Origin: Dillenia suffruticosa
Taxonomy: Eukaryota > Streptophyta > Magnoliopsida > Dilleniales > Dilleniaceae
Direction: 5' to 3'
Assembly (NCBI GenBank): GCA_033439265.1
Contig: JAVTVX010000030.1
Coordinates: 8,877,774 to 8,941,773, forward strand
Length of the DNA: 64,000 nt
Shown here: positions 1 through 10,291 of the stretch, piece by piece
Layout: each line of letters begins with the position of its first letter
Numbering within the stretch: position 1 is the first letter of the stretch
Translations under genes and position numbers: made by a program
The notes under the pieces: model-generated
The model's database searches: none
What the model saw: the letters and a program-made list of their open reading frames with translations, nothing else
What the model was told of the DNA's origin: nothing

Positions 1-170
1 CCTCATCACCACATTGACATTGAGTTGCTATATATCCTTAACCGGTGTATAGCAATAGAACTCTTAATATTCTCGCAGGTCACACGAACCACTTGTCTAT
101 ATGAAATGGTGATATTTGATAGTAATGATTACGCTCTGTGCGAGTCTAACCCTCATGTGCGAGAGGAAGA
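1..170 (+). mobile_element. 3' non-coding tail of a Copia-1 element that starts before the window
   Basis: This matches the stretch just before the 3' LTRs at 16748 and 27836, and in reverse the stretch after 61884. It ends in a purine run (gagaggaaga, 161-170) directly against an LTR starting TGTTGG, which fits a polypurine tract. The pol region of this element would lie upstream of the window. Confidence 0.8.
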
Positions 171-671
171 TGTTGGAATCTGGGCAGGTCCGCCCATGTG
201 GGTAGACCCAACCCATTCCAATATATTACTTAAATTTCAAATAAGGGGGGAGTAGTTATTTTGTAATAACCACCCCTCAACACCCCTAACATTTTGAAAA
301 AATGAAAAGGCACTTCTTTTGAAAAGATGAAGGGACGTGAACACACAAAAATGTGTACTTCTCTCTTTGCCTGGGATGGCAGCCTTGAATTGAAAACAAA
401 AAACAAAGGTATGAAGCCATTTTTGGGGATCGAGAGAAAACGAAAAATGAGTGAAAATCTCTCACATTGTAAAAGAGAGATAGGATTTGAAGAATTGATC
501 ATTACCATGAAAGGCATTTGAATTATTGAATATAGAGGGTGATCTAATTTTGTAAAATCTTCTCGACCTAAAATATCCAACCGTTGGAAAGAGCTAAGTG
601 ATTCTAACCCAATTTAGAGTCGTGAATTTCCGCAAGCAAAAATTCTTTGTTGGTTTATATGAAAACCTTCA
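171..671 (+). mobile_element. Copia-1 3' LTR (501 bp)
   Basis: The LTR starts TGTTGG and ends CTTCA, the same ends as the LTRs at 3354, 16748, 20558, 27836 and 61393 (reverse). A purine tract precedes it and no primer-binding site follows, so it is a 3' LTR. The next five bases are attca, the same five that precede the 5' LTRs at 3354 and 20558. Confidence 0.85.
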
Positions 672-829
672 ATTCAAAATGAAAATTTGAATTTTTTTTC
701 CTCTCAATTCATAGTTTACATAAATACCAATTCGGCACTCACATGTAAGAATTCCATGTCCAAAAAAAAAGTTTCAATTGTGTTCAGAACACATAAGTTT
801 CTTTAAGGAATTGAAGATCTATTAATGTA

Positions 830-1026
830 ATGGATCGAGACCGACCAAAGCCTCCTCCTCTACATGGCAAAAGTGCGAATGAACAAAAACAGGCCTACAC
901 AAAGTATGACAATAACAAAGAACATTGTAGAGAATACATTATGGACAGCCTCTCAAACCATTTTATTGAACTTTTCAGAAGTTATGAAAATGCGCACAAA
1001 TTAGATCAGTATGTTTTTGTAAAATA
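830..1026 (+). pseudogene. Copia gag fragment (unit A)
   Basis: The open frame of 65 residues reads like part of a Ty1/copia Gag. It has a PKPPPLHGK stretch, then EQKQAYTKYDNNKEHCR and a SLSNHF segment typical of the copia gag region. It lacks the N-terminal part, the zinc knuckle and all of pol, so it is a relic and not a host gene. It lies 3' of, and convergent with, the thionin-like gene. The same fragment recurs in every unit (17410, 19463, 28500, 30873, 34047, 37223, 40434 and, inverted, near 51600). Confidence 0.75.
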
Positions 1027-1368
1027 ATTTGATTCCCGTATGAGTTTCCTTGTCAAGATAATAACCAACACCCTAATACCGTATGCCACACAACAAAAAA
1101 TGAATGCAGAATTCATACCAATCATACACAATATAGCATGGAAAATTATTCATCGTCTCCATAATCTGAACAAATATAATAAAAATATCTTTTATTCGTC
1201 ATTTGCATTATTTGAACAAATATAATGAATAAAATATTTATTTGCTATCCAAATCATCGGGTCAGACATATCTTAAAATTAAAAATGACATTTATTCATT
1301 ACAAAACATATGGGCGGTAACTTGAGAACTATCCGAATAGTTGCACCTAGTGACAAGTTGAAGTTAAA

Positions 1369-1774
1369 TCAGTAGAGCCGGCATGCATTAGAGCAAGAGT
1401 CCACGCAACTTGCCACCTCCTTTTCAGCTGCGAAAATACGAATATGTTATGTTACTCACAAAATTAAAATTGGGACAGGAATAGTGGAATTACTACCAAC
1501 CTGGATCTTGCTCGGTACTAAGTTGAGTGCACAAAGTAGAAGCACAACCAAGCCTACAGAAATATTCGGTGTCCTTAGTGATGTCTTGCGCAGAAGTTTT
1601 CTATCCGATACACTAGGGCACACATTTTATACCACATAAAACTGCATTACCCCCTATAAGGCATGGAATGAAGCATTTTGCATAGCATCCAGCAAAACTT
1701 GCATTTGAATGTCCCATAAGCATCGCAAAAATTAGAGCAATCACAAGAATAGATTTAACATGCTGTTTCTCCAT
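1369..1774 (-). pseudogene. Thionin-like gene copy A, with premature stops
   Basis: Two-exon layout on the minus strand: exon 1 is 1501-1774, the 73-nt intron is 1428-1500 and exon 2 is 1369-1427. The start codon, both splice sites and exon 2 are in place. Exon 1 carries two nonsense changes relative to intact copies D-F: the Gln before the sixth Cys is TAG, and the first Lys of the following Lys-Lys pair is TAG. The TATA-like motif of D-F is altered here (tttacata near 1871). With about half of the cysteine-rich region lost, a functional product is unlikely. The family is secreted, cysteine-rich and related to plant antimicrobial thionins. Confidence 0.85.
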
Positions 1775-2449
1775 CGTCTCTCTGGCTTAAACAAACTAGG
1801 ATTCTATTTTCCCCACTAAAACTGATTTCAAGAATTATTGTGTTAGTTCAATACTCACTTGAATGGGTGGTTTACATAGCCGTGGATGTCAATAGAGAGC
1901 CGAATTTGTGATTTTGTAAAATAAGTATTCAAAGGAAAAAATTAAATGAAATATCATTGAAAAGAATATTCTAAAATTATTCCCTAACATAAGATAGAAT
2001 TGGTTTAGAATAGCAAGTTTGGAAGCAAGGGAAGGAGGAATAATTTTGGGATAATCGATTGAATTGGTTTAGAATAATTTCTTAACATGGGTTAGAATAT
2101 TGTAATATTATTCCTCTAACGGCCCCTTTCAAACTCAACAGCCGGTAGTGGCTACCATGTTTGAGTTTGGAAACCAAGTCATAAAATTTTGTTGACTGAG
2201 TGCATTTATGAATTATACTTGCATTTTACTCAAAAATTATTATGAATAAAATTATATGAAATATCAATTTAAATTTTTTTTAAAAAAAAGCTAAATTATC
2301 TTGCATTTATTGTATTAAAACAATTTTAAGAATAACAATATATAAATTGCACTTGCATTTTCATTAAATACTTTATTTGATGTATAGAGACCTAATATTC
2401 TAAACATAGAAGGTAAACAATCAAAATAACTCCACTTATTCTTATTTAT

Positions 2450-3039
2450 TGTTGAATTATTCAAAAATTAAGATTTCATGGACTTTCCTAGTGCATGCAG
2501 GCATTCTCTAGTGTGTGCACGAGGTCACACCAAGGTTATCCACTTAAGGACACCCCGGCCACATTGGCCCTGTTCTATGTAGATGTCCATCACCTTTTAG
2601 GGCTGTGCTGGCTAAGCCAAATTGGGTTATAGAAAATAGGTACCAAGAAGCGCTTTCTATTGATAGCAGAAACTTTCCTTTTCTCTGTCAAAAAATCAAA
2701 AGAAAACCAAATCATAACTTTCCCAAGAAATGTTACCTCAAAAATTATTGTAGATAGGTTCATAAATTATAACGTGCGAATTTAATTAGAAATTGGTAGA
2801 ATTAATGCACTTTCTTATTCTATATAGGGAAAAAGAGTCGAAAATTCTTAAGGTAGGATAGTAAAGTTACATGGTAAGAGTGTAAGAGTTTTTAGAGTCT
2901 ATTCGTGCGAAGTTAAAAAATCAGATGCACTTCTAAATAAATGTGTGTATTGTGTAAAAATAAAGGTATGGGGAAGAAGAAACGATTGAGCCTCTCAAAG
3001 AATACACCAAATAATGCAGCCCTTGTCCATGTTCCTGCA
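2450..3039 (+). repeat. LTR-like segment inside the gene unit
   Basis: This starts TGTTGAATTATTC and ends CCTGCA. The same sequence with a large internal deletion occurs at 49260-49524, where its end is followed directly by a copia-type primer-binding site (TTGGTATCAGA). An inverted piece lies at 50003-50147. I infer that it is an LTR of a copia element. In the unit it lies on the far side of the thionin-like gene from the gag fragment. Confidence 0.55.
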
Positions 3040-3353
3040 TTAGAAATACATGTTTAAAAGAACATTCAATTCTCTCATTTATAGTTACAAATAATTTTTA
3101 GTACGGAAAAAACTTTTATAATGATTAGCCATTTTTACTATTTCCTTTGGTTGCATCATTTAGAAAATATATATGTTCTATAGATGATCGTTTAAATTCC
3201 CTCTCTATATTAGTAATATGCCTTCTTTTATATTCATTGGTTCGCTATAATAATGATATATGAGACATAATTACTTCATTTGTATTAGTTCATCTATTTT
3301 TAGATTTTGTAGTATGTGATTTGTTGGACCAAATCTTGATGCACATTTATTCA

Positions 3354-3865
3354 TGTTGGAATATGGGGCGGGTCCACTCATGTGGGTAGACCCAACCCTT
3401 TCCAATATATTACTTAAATTTCAAATAAGGGGGTGTGGTTATTTTGTAATAACAACCCCTCAACTCCACTCACATTTTGAAAATGGAAAAGGCACTTTTT
3501 CATTTGAAAAGATGAAGGGACGTGAACACACAAAAATGTGTACTTCTCTCTTTGCATGGGATGGCAGCCGGCAGCCGTGAATTGAAATCAAAAACAAACG
3601 CATGAAGCCATTTTTGGGGATAGAGAGAAAATGAAAAGCGAGTGAAAAATCTCTCACATTGTAAAAAAGAGAAATAGGGTTTGAAGAATTGATCATTACC
3701 ATGAGAGGCATTTGGATTGTGGAATATAAAGGGTGATCCGATTTTGTGACATCTTCTCGATTTAGAATACCCAACCATTGAAAAAAGATAAGTGATTTTA
3801 ACCCAATTTAGATCCGTGAATTTCCGCTTGAAAAGATTATTTGTTGGTTTATATGAAAGGCTTCA
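3354..3865 (+). mobile_element. Copia-1 alpha 5' LTR (512 bp)
   Basis: It starts TGTTGG and ends GCTTCA, and is followed by a degenerate primer-binding site. It resembles the 5' LTR at 20558 much more than its own 3' LTR at 16748: both 5' LTRs share tccactcatg, aaccctttcc and ggggtgtggtt, where the 3' LTRs differ. Confidence 0.85.
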
Positions 3866-3878
3866 TTGATATAAGAGC
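3866..3878 (+). other. Primer-binding site of Copia-1 alpha (degenerate)
   Basis: TTGATATAAGAGC follows the 5' LTR directly. It matches 10 of 12 positions of the initiator-methionine tRNA site usual in copia elements (TGGTATCAGAGC). The same site follows the LTR of the beta copy at 21070. Confidence 0.7.
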
Positions 3879-5889
3879 AATTTAGGGTGTTTCCTGCCTC
3901 TTTAGTTGGTTATTAAAAATGAAAATGCTTAAAAGAATTTTCAAGAGTTATTAATAGCAACTTGAAAATGGTTAAATGTAATGCTCTCAATTTTACATAG
4001 TAAAATGTTTGCTACATGAGAATAAAATCTGTAAAATTTGGCATGCATCTGATGAGTACATTATGACATATAGCAAACCTTAACCGAAACTTAATGTATT
4101 CGGATCTGTAAAAATATTGTTTTTCATGACATGAAATTTATATGACTTGATTTCTTTTGAAAAATGTTTTCCAACCATATAAAGAATGCAAAAAATAGTT
4201 AAGAATTGAGAGAGAAATGACTGTTCGAAGTTTGGGTCGAAAACCAGAAAAATAAAGAAGATGAATAGTACCTAGCCAATCCCATTCTCGGCTACGGCAA
4301 GTGAGATCCACCCCAAGGTTAGAGACCTCCAATTGAAAATCCAAAAATACCATTGAACTTAAAAAGATCGAAAATAGGGGGTAGCCCAAATTTCGGATCC
4401 AGCAGCTGTCGAAAAGGAGGTGCGTGAATGTCACGCGCCACCCAAGGAGAGTGGGCGCATGTCCATTTTAGACAGCCCACTCTGGCGGTGTGTGGATGAG
4501 CGAGAAGGCCCCGTTTCGGCCGGAATTTTCACCGGAACAATTATTACTCCCTTCGGATTTTTCTATAATTTTTAATTTATTTTTCAGATTGGAAAAGTAA
4601 TTTTTATTAATTTTTAACTTGGAAATTGTATAATTATCGAAAAATTATTTTCGGTGCACGAAAAATTATGAAAAGTTTTATATAAGACAAAAAAAATTAT
4701 TTTCTTAATTTTGGCTACCTAGGTGAAGATTTGTTTTTCACTCATCATTTGTTGGATTATTTTGCTCAATTATTTATATTCGAAAAATTAGTTTTTCTAA
4801 TATAAAATTGTTTTAAAATTTGAGGAAATATTTGTAAAATAAATACTCTGAAATTTATTTTAATATTATGGTTGCCTACGTGCCTAACCTAATATTGTTC
4901 CCATTTTCAGGGAAAATGGAGACAATCGGACGTCTATTTGATAGTGTTTCGGGCCTCCGGGGGAGGGAGAGAGATTTGAGAAATTTAGAGTGTTTGATAA
5001 TATTAGATCTAATATTGATTTATAAGATGGAACCATCTCATATTTACTCATCTAAAACTTCTTAAATTAGGTCATCCTTTTTGGGAGAATGAATGCGAAG
5101 AGAAGAAGTATGATTTTAACAATGTGAGATCCATATTAATCGAAATATGAAGGGTCAAGAATCTAGAGAACCAAATAAAGAAAAAAGTTATCTCATGGTA
5201 TGAATAGCACTAATCCACGTGCTAAAGGAGATTTTTCTCCTAGGGATACACAATCCAAGAAAATGATGAATATGCTTACTCGAATTGACATATTATGAAT
5301 TAAAATAATAAATTTGTATGTTTTCTTTTGCGCATTATGGTTGTTTGTTTGAATTATGATCATATGTAAGAAACTTTTTAAGTTTTTTTGTTTATATATA
5401 TATAAAGTTTCTATTGAAAATATGATTGAAAATATTTTTTTATTTTTCATATGATCATATACGCAAAAGAAAACTAGGGTATTTAAATATTTTGTATATT
5501 TAAATGAAAATTTTGGATTGGTAAAATTTGAGTAATTTTCATCCAAAATTGTAATATTATTTAAACACTTTATATATTTAAGTGGGAGGTTTTGGTTAGC
5601 AGAATTTGAGTAATTATCATATAAACCTATTGAATTTTGTATTTTCAAATTAAATTTATGATTGTGATGCATTTGGACCATAAATGATGATTTGGAACAA
5701 AGTGAACTTTCGATTCTATACCTAATGTTAACTCATCATGAATGTTAATTTTGAAACATAAAATTTATGTATGATATGAGTATTACAATAAGTGTCTTTC
5801 CTCTTAGAAACCAAAACCATAACATCAAAATTTATTATTAAGGATTTTGAATAAAAGTGACAAAATGAATGGCGACGATCATGAGATAT
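3879..5889 (+). mobile_element. Copia-1 alpha leader (non-coding)
   Basis: About 2 kb without a recognisable gene between the primer-binding site and gag. It includes a GC-richer block at 4260-4540. The same leader is present in the beta copy (21083-22915). Short open frames here have no recognisable features. Confidence 0.7.
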
Positions 5890-6600
5890 GATGCCATAAA
5901 ATATGATATATGCTGAAAGAATATGATAACTTGGAAGGTATCAAACATATCATTTAAGACCTTAGTGTGGGTAATGTTGCTCCATAGAGAAGAGAAGAAG
6001 AGGTTTACCAGGCGTGGAAAATGATAGATTCCACTATTCGTGCAACCCTGGTTAGTTCTGTGATTGATGACATGATATCCGAGTATGAGCAATATATGAC
6101 TGCTCATGATATCTGGGTGTCCCTCATGGTAAAACATGGAGGCACCAGTGAATCATCTTAGACAAATGACCATAATGCTTGATATCTATGAAAAGTGATA
6201 TTATCATAGTATCAAACAATATTTAAGGGATGTTTGACATAATTAGAGAATGGTAATCAGCTAGTCACATTCTCTCTGATAAATAGAAAGTTCAAACCCT
6301 GATCTAATCCATTCCTACCAAGTGAGAATACCTGAAAGTTAGTTTGACTCACAATGATAGTATGAAGACTTTCTCAAATGTTGCTCACCACATTAAGCTT
6401 GAGAATGAGCGGTTTGGTGCTGCAAGATCCACAATCGATGCTTTTGTTCTAACATCTAGTTCTAAAAGAGTTTCAGACTCTAAGTATGGAAGGATTAGAA
6501 TGAAAGTAAGAAAGGAAGAAAGGAAAGGAGAATGGAGAAAGATCATAAAAGAACAACTCTAGCGATAAGAACAGATTAAGAAACACTTGAAAATTTTTGT
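5890..6600 (+). pseudogene. Copia-1 alpha gag (decayed)
   Basis: Translated pieces in shifting frames match copia Gag: a YQAWKMIDSTIRATL stretch near 6010-6060, ISEYEQYMTAHDIWVSL near 6080-6125, then an intact 72-residue frame at 6344-6562 (THNDSMKTF, HIKLENERFGAARS) and a basic tail. Several stops interrupt it. The beta copy has lost this region by deletion. Confidence 0.8.
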
Positions 6601-6819
6601 CGAATGCCTTATAGTTGGAGATAGATCGATGTGGAGAACAATACAAAAATGAAAGTTAGAGAAACAAGCACTTGTAAATTGAAGTTACAAAATAGCCAAA
6701 CTCTTATTTTGCGTGAAATTCTCTCCATGCCCAAAATATGATGGAATCTTATTTATTCTTGTACTTTTGGAACTTTGTCATGTTTGTAAAATAATGAGAA
6801 AAGCATTTGAAAAAACTAT

Positions 6820-8756
6820 TTGGGCTGAATTCCATTGCTGTTTGTCCATTCGGACATTTGTGGTTCAATAAGTATGAAGGCAAGAATACATGAAATTTTG
6901 TGTTTCATTACGTTCATAGATGACTTCACACCATTTGGTTGTATCTATTTGATTTCTCACAAGTCTGAAACACTTGAGTATTTTAGAGGCTATATGAGTG
7001 AGTTAGAAAATCGAATGGATAGATGGCACAAATATCTATTAGATCAAATTAAAGATCTATATAATGAAAGCAACATAGTCTGATATGTAACTATTTCTTA
7101 AATATCTCAGCAAAATGGTGTTATAGTAAGAAGTAGTACGATATTATTGGATATGACAAGATCCATGATGGTACAGGTTAACTTATCGATTTCCTTTTAG
7201 GGAGATGGCTTGTTAATTGTTGGTTATATTTTGAACAAAGTGTCTACAAAATTAGTACAATTGACATATATGAACTTTGAACTGGTAGAAAGTCGAGTAT
7301 GAATGACCTCAGACCTTGGGGATCAGTTGACTATATTTAAGGTTTTCTGATATGTTTACAAAATTGGGTCTTCATGAAAGTAAGAGTATCTTTATAAGAT
7401 ACTCACACCAGTTTAAAAGTTAAATGTTCATTGGTGAACGAAAAAAAATGGTGCTATAGTAGGGATTGAATCACGGATGTCTTATATTTTTGAGAATGAA
7501 TTTACTAACAAAGATGACACGAAATGCATAGAGTCTTGATTTGAATTAGTTGAGTCAAAGTATGGCTTTGTCTATAGTGGATCATTGGAATGATGTTGAT
7601 CCCAGTGGGAGGGATCCAAATTCTAACTATCCAATTGAGTCAGAAAAATCAGAAAAATGTTAGAAAAAGTTGTCCAGACATTATTTTGAGAATAAAGGGA
7701 CACATATTTATTCTTTCTCCAGAAGATAAAGAAGAGCCTAAAACATAGATTAGGCTCCGTTTAGTCCTATCAAGGATGAGTGGATAAAAGCAATAGAAGA
7801 AAAAGAACTGGAGTTAATGAGTTCTAACCATACATTGGAATTAGTTGAACCTCTATTGAGGCACAAGGTTATTGGGAACAAGTAGGTTCTCAAAACCTAG
7901 TGTCGGATAAATGGAACTATTAAGAGGTAAAATACTTAAGTGGTAGTAAGAGTTATACTCTCTAAAAGGATGTTGAATATGTGGAAACATTTTCCTAGTA
8001 GTGAGAGTTACCTTCTTTCGCCTATTGTTAGCAATAGTAGCTACTTTGGATTTAAAATTATGTCAAATGGACATGAAGACTGCCTTTTTCAGTTGAAAAC
8101 TTGAGAAAGAAGTCTATATGACGCAATCAGAGGGTTTTGTCATTAAAAGTCAGGAAGACAGAGTATATAAATTGAGTATATCAATTTATGACTTTAAGTA
8201 GTTTTCTGGACAATGGTATTTAAGATTTCACGAATGTGTGATCTCTTACAATTTTGTCATGATGGACGAAAACCATTGTGCCCATGTTGAGATGTCCGAT
8301 GACAGTTTTATAATTCTATCCCTATATGTTGAGAATATATTGTTAGTCACGAATGATAAGGAATATGTATTTTAAATCTTGAAATGGTTGTGTTTCAATT
8401 TTGAGACGAAGGATATTTGCTAAGGCAGATTGGGAATTAAAACTCATAGAGATTATTCCAAGAGATTATTAGGATTATCTCAAGAGTTTTACATTGTAAA
8501 GGTTCTGGAAATTGAAATTGAAAACTGCAAACCCATTAATACATCTATGACTAAAGGTGATAGTTCAAGTGATGTAATATGCCCTAAAACTCCTGATGAA
8601 CAGATAAAATGTCTAGATTACTATATACTAGCACAGTTAGGAGCTTGAAGTATACTCTAATCCGTACTCATCTCGATATTAGTCATGCTACAGGTTTGGT
8701 CAACAGGTATATGTTCAATCCAAGAAATAATTATTGGATTGATATGAATTGGATAT
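6820..8756 (+). pseudogene. Copia-1 alpha integrase and reverse transcriptase (decayed)
   Basis: At 6835-7083 the frame reads VHSDICGSI, then FITFIDDF, then a GYMSELEN stretch, as in copia integrase cores. A broken SAKWCYSKK-like segment follows at the place of the usual PQQNGV motif. From about 7770 come reverse-transcriptase pieces (KDEWIKAIEEKELE, NGTIKR), and at 8640-8756 the end of RT (SLKYTLIRTHLDISHATGL, then DMNWIL). Stops and frameshifts are frequent. The frame stops at 8756, where the gypsy element is inserted, and resumes at 15196 with RYLNGTVDY. Confidence 0.85.
8752..8756 (+). repeat. Target-site duplication, left side of the gypsy insertion (gatat)
   Basis: gatat here and gatgt at 15191-15195 flank the gypsy element. 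The undisturbed Copia-1 sequence in the minus-strand copy near 63500 has a single gatat at this place, which supports a 5-bp duplication with one later substitution. Confidence 0.85.
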
Positions 8757-10274
8757 TGGTATCGTCAAACAACCAAAAAGAAAATATCTACTTCACTAAA
8801 ACAAGTCTAGGGTGAGCATGGTCGAATTCACAGGAAACGATAGATTTATCTCTTTTAAGAAAAAATAAAAATACGGAGGTTTGAGAAATTATCTAAAACT
8901 AACAAAACAAATAAAATTAACTAAAATAAGAAAATTAAATACTATCAATTAAAAGAGAAAATATTAATGAAAAGAAATTGTAGCTAAAGGAATTATTTCC
9001 ACCTTGATTTCATATAATTGATCATCGACCTATCTAAAGATTTCAATTACCATAAATAAATTGGTTATAGTCGTCGACAAATGCCCAATGACCAATCTCT
9101 CCTTACTTCGTCGATAATTAAGAAAAGCTCGTTAATTATTTCCTTAATCGAGAGTTAACCCTAGAAAAGCTCTTAGGATTGAAAGTCTCAACAGTATTAC
9201 GATTTAGAGAAACCCAATTCTAATTAATAAACACAAATCGAGATCATTTAAATTAAATCATTCAATCCCATGACACGAATGTCATTCCTATGACACGAAT
9301 GTCAATTACCACTTTATTAAAACCAACAAACAATTACGGATTTACCGTTTTAATTAGTTATAGATTATTCTAAAACTATTAAATATGGGCCCCTATTCAA
9401 TAAACCGTAGAAAATCATGATCCATGAAGTGCAAGAATTAAATAAATACTTATGATAAATTGAATTAATATACCCAATTAGATCTCACAACCATTAAAAT
9501 CAAGGATTCAATAACGCTTCGACTAGAAAATAAATTAAAAACAAAGCATAATAAAAAGAAAACTCATAAAAAAGGATTTATTGCTCCAAAAGAATGTACC
9601 ACTACATAAGAAAAATGGCTCCTCCCTGTATGCCACCTTTCTTCCCAATTATGTGCCTCCAAGTAAAGACTTCAGTAAATCTTTCTTCCCAAAGGGCTGC
9701 CTGTTGCTGCCCCCCTTGGGGCTGCCTCCAAAAGTTCTCCTAAATAATATGAAATACTCATATATATATATAGGAGTAGAAACCTAAAAGAAAATAGAAT
9801 TTTTCCTATTTGTGAAAAGTAAATATTTATAACCCTAATAACTACTAAATAAAAAAAAAAGTAAAAAGTAAAAAGTAAAATTCCGAAAACATAATATCTA
9901 AGAGATTTACATTTTTAAAAATTCATTTTCCTAAATATTATGAATGAAATAAAATTCTTCAAAATCTTCAATATTCTAATTCCACTCCAATTTCCTCTTG
10001 AATGTGCAATTGGAAAAAGAAATTTTTACTGCCATAAATCTTCATAACTTCTTGCTTGCCTCTTGAGATCCACGTGCCCACATGCTAATAAAAGAGTATT
10101 GTTGTCCAATTTTTCATGCTTTGTAAAATTGCTCTAATTTAGCTTGTTTTTCTTCTCTTTCCATAATAAATCTCCTCCTAAATCAAATGTCATAAAATAT
10201 AGATATTAGTGTAATATTTATTCAAAAATAATACAAAGTCAATCGCAAATATTATACATATTTAAGCCCTATCA
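8757..10274 (-). mobile_element. Gypsy 3' LTR (1,518 bp)
   Basis: This aligns along its length with 13662-15190. On the minus strand it starts TGATAGGG right after a purine-rich gtgtgggggaatt tract. Its outer end (TGGTATCG on the plus strand) differs from the partner's TGGTGTGTC by a 2-bp indel and substitutions. Confidence 0.9.
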
Positions 10275-10291
10275 AATTCCCCCACACCTAG
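10275..10291 (-). other. Gypsy polypurine tract
   Basis: The minus strand reads ctaggtgtgggggaatt immediately before the LTR start. A gtgtggggg tract is typical of Athila/Tat-type plant gypsy elements. Confidence 0.8.

Larger units (their letters stand above)
672..3353 (+). repeat. Gene unit A: old copy of the gag/thionin-like unit
   Basis: This 2.7-kb stretch lies between a Copia-1 3' LTR and the 5' LTR of the next Copia-1 copy. It holds, in order, a copia gag fragment (plus strand), a thionin-like pseudogene (minus strand) and an LTR-like segment at 2450-3039. It aligns with the tandem units at 29875-41148 from the gag fragment to about 3175. Its first 150 bases and its last 180 (from about 3175) differ from those units but are shared with units B and C. 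Confidence 0.8.

Noticed and set aside
230..580. Open frames on both strands within the Copia-1 LTRs (also 3460, 16863, 20664, 27895)
   Set aside because: They lie wholly or largely within LTRs, differ between copies by frameshifts, and have no protein features.
5193..5681. Minus-strand open frame of 162 residues in the Copia-1 leader
   Set aside because: AT-rich composition; the beta copy has it broken into two pieces; no domain recognised.
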